The translations under genes were made by a program, and so were the position numbers. Source: Haliclona indistincta (lineage: Eukaryota > Porifera > Demospongiae > Haplosclerida > Chalinidae). From it: a stretch of 64,000 bases of DNA. Below the pieces are notes generated by a model, which saw only the letters and a program-made list of their open reading frames with translations, did no database searches and was not told the origin of the DNA. The stretch is from positions 2,414,657-2,478,656 of the forward strand of contig OZ024789.1 in NCBI GenBank assembly GCA_964017065.1. The letters run 5' to 3'. Below, one piece after another: positions 61,135 through 64,000 of the stretch (the stretch's first letter is position 1; every line of letters starts with the position of its first letter).

Positions 61135-62301
61135 ATGGCGACTAATGTCTCTCAGCAGCGCCTTTCTTCTGGCCTTGCTACTACAGTTGCTTCTAGCCCC
61201 CAGTCAGCAGTTGGTAAGCGGACTCCTGTTACGTCTAAGCGTCCACCTAAGAAGTTTATTTGTCCTATCTGTTTAGAGAAAGTTGAGGACGCTACAGGAA
61301 AAAAGAAGGGTCATGATTCTGTCTTTTGTGATGGAGCTTGCCAAGAATGGCTTCATAGGCAGTGCGCGGGGCTTTCTAAAGCTGCTTTTTCTTTAGTCAG
61401 ATCCTCCAGTGAATCTTTTCACTGCCCGCGTTGTCTCATTGCCCGTCAGTCTGCAGAAATTGCCAGCTTAAAAGACTCAGTGAAGCAGCTCTCATCTGAA
61501 ATCAGCAATCTGAAAGCCATGGTTGTTTCACTGTGTGAACGTGACAAAGTCCCTCTGGCTGAGTCTCCACCTACAGTGTCTCCTGATGCTGTTCCTGTGT
61601 CTTTGCCTCGATCTAATGAGTCTCATTCCACATCCCTGCAGCCTCAATCTCACCATGGCTCCAAGTCCTTATCTTCTGTCTCTGATCGGAAGTTCAACAT
61701 TGTTATTTTTGGTGTGTCAGAGTTATCTGACTGTTCTTCTCGTTTTCTTAGGCACGATCATGACTTTCAAGAGGTTTCCTTAATTCTCTCTAATCTGGAG
61801 TTGGGCCCTAACCGGTCTAGTTCTATCCGTGATTGCCATCGTCTGGGAAAATATGTGAGCAGTTCTGTACGTCCTCGTCCCCTTCTTGTTCAACTCAACT
61901 GCTGATGTCTCTAAAGTCCTTTCTAAGCGTCATAGTGTTCCTTCTTCTATCTCCATAAAGCCAGACTTGTCTCTGGCTGATAGGAAAATTGAGGCCCTCC
62001 TTCTCAAAGAAAGGTGCAGCAGCTGATTCAGTCAGGAATTGATCGCCGCTTCATCAAAGTTCGAGGTTCCAAAATCTTTGTCAAGAACCAACTTCACGGC
62101 AAAGTCGTTGATTCCACCTTGTCCTTGGTGTCTGGTTCTGAAGTCTTACCAATCAATTCTACAGTCGCTCAGCCCAGTACGGCCATTAACCCCCTTTCTC
62201 CCAGCACTGCTACTCCTGTTACTCACTGCCCAGCTGCTTCTGGCGCCACCAACAAAGAGCCTTTTTTAGCCAAAGGTCAGATACCACAACACCCATCCTA
62301 A
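61135..62301 (+). CDS. LINE ORF1 protein with PHD finger (frameshifted)
   Basis: The first 256 residues are open: basic start, then a C4HC3 PHD finger (FICPICLEKV, FCDGACQEWLHRQC, FHCPRC), a short coiled coil (LKDSVKQLSSEISNLKAMV), a Ser/Pro linker and FNIVIFGVSE, typical of the RNA-binding core of such ORF1 proteins. After the stop at 61905 the same protein continues in other frames (RFIKVRGSKIFVKNQ near 62050-62095), which places the damage at about 61890-62015. The product of an intact copy would bind element RNA. PHD-bearing ORF1 is known from CR1, L2 and related clades. Confidence 0.8.
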
Positions 62302-62309
62302 CTAACAGA

Positions 62310-64000
62310 GTGAGTCACAACAACTCTTCTGCTCCTACTGACCAGTTTTCTTTGTCAATTTTGTATTTTAATGCGAGAAGCATTCTTCCAAAGATTGATA
62401 TTTTACGAGCAGAAGCTGCCACTAGAAAGCCTCTTGTTATTTGTATTGTTGAATCCTGGTTATCGCATGATATTTCTGATGATGAATTGAATATCAATGG
62501 CTATCAAATCCACAGACTCGATCGCAATCGACATGGTGGTGGTGTTTTGGTGTATACTCACATTTCCTTACTTTACAAGTATCTTCCTGCTGGTCACAGT
62601 GAGTTAGAACTTATGTCTATCTCCATTAGTTCGCCACATAGCCCTGGTAATCATTGTATTTCAGTTTTGTATCGCCCACCTTCCTCTACAGTTAGCTTTT
62701 TTGATCATCTTTCATCCTCACTGCATAAACTGTCCCCTCATAGCTTTTCTAGTTTTGTACTCATCGGAGATTTTAACATTAATTTTTGTACCAGTGATCA
62801 CCCTTATTTTTGTAAACTAAATACCATTCTTCAGTATTTTTCACTCACTCAGGTTGTACAAACTCCTACTCATTTTAACTCTGGCAGTTCTTCTTTAATC
62901 GATTTAGCTCTTGTCTCCTCAGTTGATCAGGTTCTCCAGTGCTCCACTGTTCCTCAGCTTGGAGATCATGATAAATGCTCTTTTCATCTTGGTATCAGCC
63001 TGATTCTGAAGTGTAAGTCTATTGTTCAGCAAGTAAAGCAACCACCTCGGAAAATTTGGCGCTATGACTTAGCTGATTTTAACAGAGCAAACCAACTTAT
63101 AGACCAAACTGACTGGGATTCCATTCTCATTAATGATGACATTGATTCTGCTGTGCAAAACTGGACGAATAAATTCATGGAGATCATGCATGCTTGCATT
63201 CCCCAGCTAACTTTGCGTAAGAAGAGAAATGTCCCTTGGCTGAACAGTAACATTGTTCGCCACATCAGGCAGCGGAACTCTGCCTTTCAAGCAGCCAAGA
63301 GATCATCTAAACCCAACGTTTTTGGTAAATATAAGAAACTTCGAAACAAAGTTGTTAAATTGCTGCGATCTTCAAAAAAAGAATTCTATGGTCGTATCAA
63401 TCTGGCTGACAAGAAACAGTTCTGGAAAACTATCAAATTTCTCAGTAAAAAACAAACATCTATTCCAGAATTACATCACTTGGGCGAATCTGCCAAGACT
63501 AGTAAGGCCAAAGCTGAAATGCTCAATGCTTTTTTGGTTCATGTTTTAACACTTCTACGCCACCTCTATCTACAAGTGATGCTACCAACTTGGTTCATGA
63601 TTGCTCTGAGGATCTATTGTGTTCACCTAGTGAGATTCTGGGCCTCATCAACACTCTTGATGCTCAGAAAGCCAGTGGCCCTGATGGGATTTCTGTTAAA
63701 ATGTTAAAAGCTACTGCTACGAGTATTGCTCCCTCAATTGCCAAGCTATTTAACATCTCTATTAATCTTGCGCGCTTCCCTCAGTCTTGGAAGATCTCCT
63801 CAATTGTCCCTATTCCAAAGTCTAAAACTCAGTTGAGTGCTGCTTCTAACTATAGACCTATTTCTTTGCTGTCAGTTGTGAGCAAATTGCTTGAGCGCCA
63901 TCTCCACCTTCTCCTTGTTGACTACCTTAAAGAAACCTGCCCTCTTTCTAATAAACAATGGGGATTCCAGCAAGGCAAGTCAACTACAGCAGCTTTACTT
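62310..64000 (+). CDS. LINE ORF2: endonuclease and start of reverse transcriptase (frameshifted)
   Basis: Residues 1-225 form an APE-type endonuclease: LYFNARSILPK, VICIVESWLS, HGGGVLVYTH, LIGDFNIN, LIDLALVSS and LGDHDKCSF give the expected catalytic order. A helical linker follows. The frame ends at 63707, but a single missing T in the run at 63526-63531 explains this: the next frame continues AQKASGPDGISVKMLK, FPQSWKISSIVPIPK, NYRPISLLSVVSKLLERHL and WGFQQGKSTTAAL, which are reverse transcriptase blocks 0-3. The YxDD block lies beyond the window. Confidence 0.88.

Larger units (their letters stand above)
61135..64000 (+). mobile_element. LINE retrotransposon (CR1/L2/jockey-like), cut by the window end
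   Basis: Two consecutive reading frames on the plus strand, a PHD-finger ORF1 followed by an ORF2 with endonuclease then reverse transcriptase. At least two frameshifts (near 61900-62015 and at 63526-63531). The 3' end is outside the window, so length and tail cannot be judged. Confidence 0.9.

Overview
The window looks like draft-assembled nuclear DNA of an early-branching animal, most likely a demosponge. Reasons: metazoan genes (a seven-PDZ GRIP scaffold, APC4, UQCC6), very short introns (about 45-150 bp), an assembly gap of 200 N, and many small terminal-inverted-repeat elements. The species call is inference. Exon models were read by hand from GT/AG sites and reading-frame continuity; every complete model given here adds up to a multiple of three.

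Layout. 1-760: inverted, broken piece of a transposon-associated gene. 960-5980: an unrecognised minus-strand gene head-to-head with the first of two single-pass membrane adaptor-like genes, then UQCC6 (Brawnin) on the minus strand. 6001-6200: gap, followed by the 3' half of an actinoporin-like pore-former gene. 6.6-8.9 kb: transposon debris. 9.0-17.3 kb: a small-protein family (one divergent member, then three near-identical 2689-bp tandem units, each also carrying the last exon of GRIP). 16.4-21.4 kb: a 5'-truncated GRIP copy (PDZ4-7). 23.1-27.0 kb: a zinc-binding-type gene and a membrane-anchored caspase-like gene. 27.6-39.8 kb: full-length GRIP (22 exons, seven PDZ domains). 40.2-46.1 kb: ANAPC4 (28 exons) with a tRNA-Asn inside one intron. 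46.3-52.1 kb: a Kelch-coiled-coil-TKL kinase gene. 52.4-59.1 kb: a decayed duplicate of the ANAPC4/kinase pair. 59.1 kb to the end: a hAT-like remnant, then a LINE with a PHD-finger ORF1 and an endonuclease/reverse-transcriptase ORF2, cut by the window end.

The dominant theme is segmental duplication at several ages. GRIP was duplicated with its introns; its tail was then amplified together with a small gene; the ANAPC4-kinase pair was duplicated and its second copy eroded by deletions, a hAT-type insertion in the copied first exon and loss of the tRNA anticodon arm. The genes are not an operon. Their neighbourhood seems to reflect duplication history, apart from head-to-head pairs that may share promoters (960/1585, and GRIP/ANAPC4 at 39.8-40.2 kb). 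The least described items are the small tandem gene family, the membrane-anchored caspase-like protein with its own C-terminal region, and the Kelch kinase.
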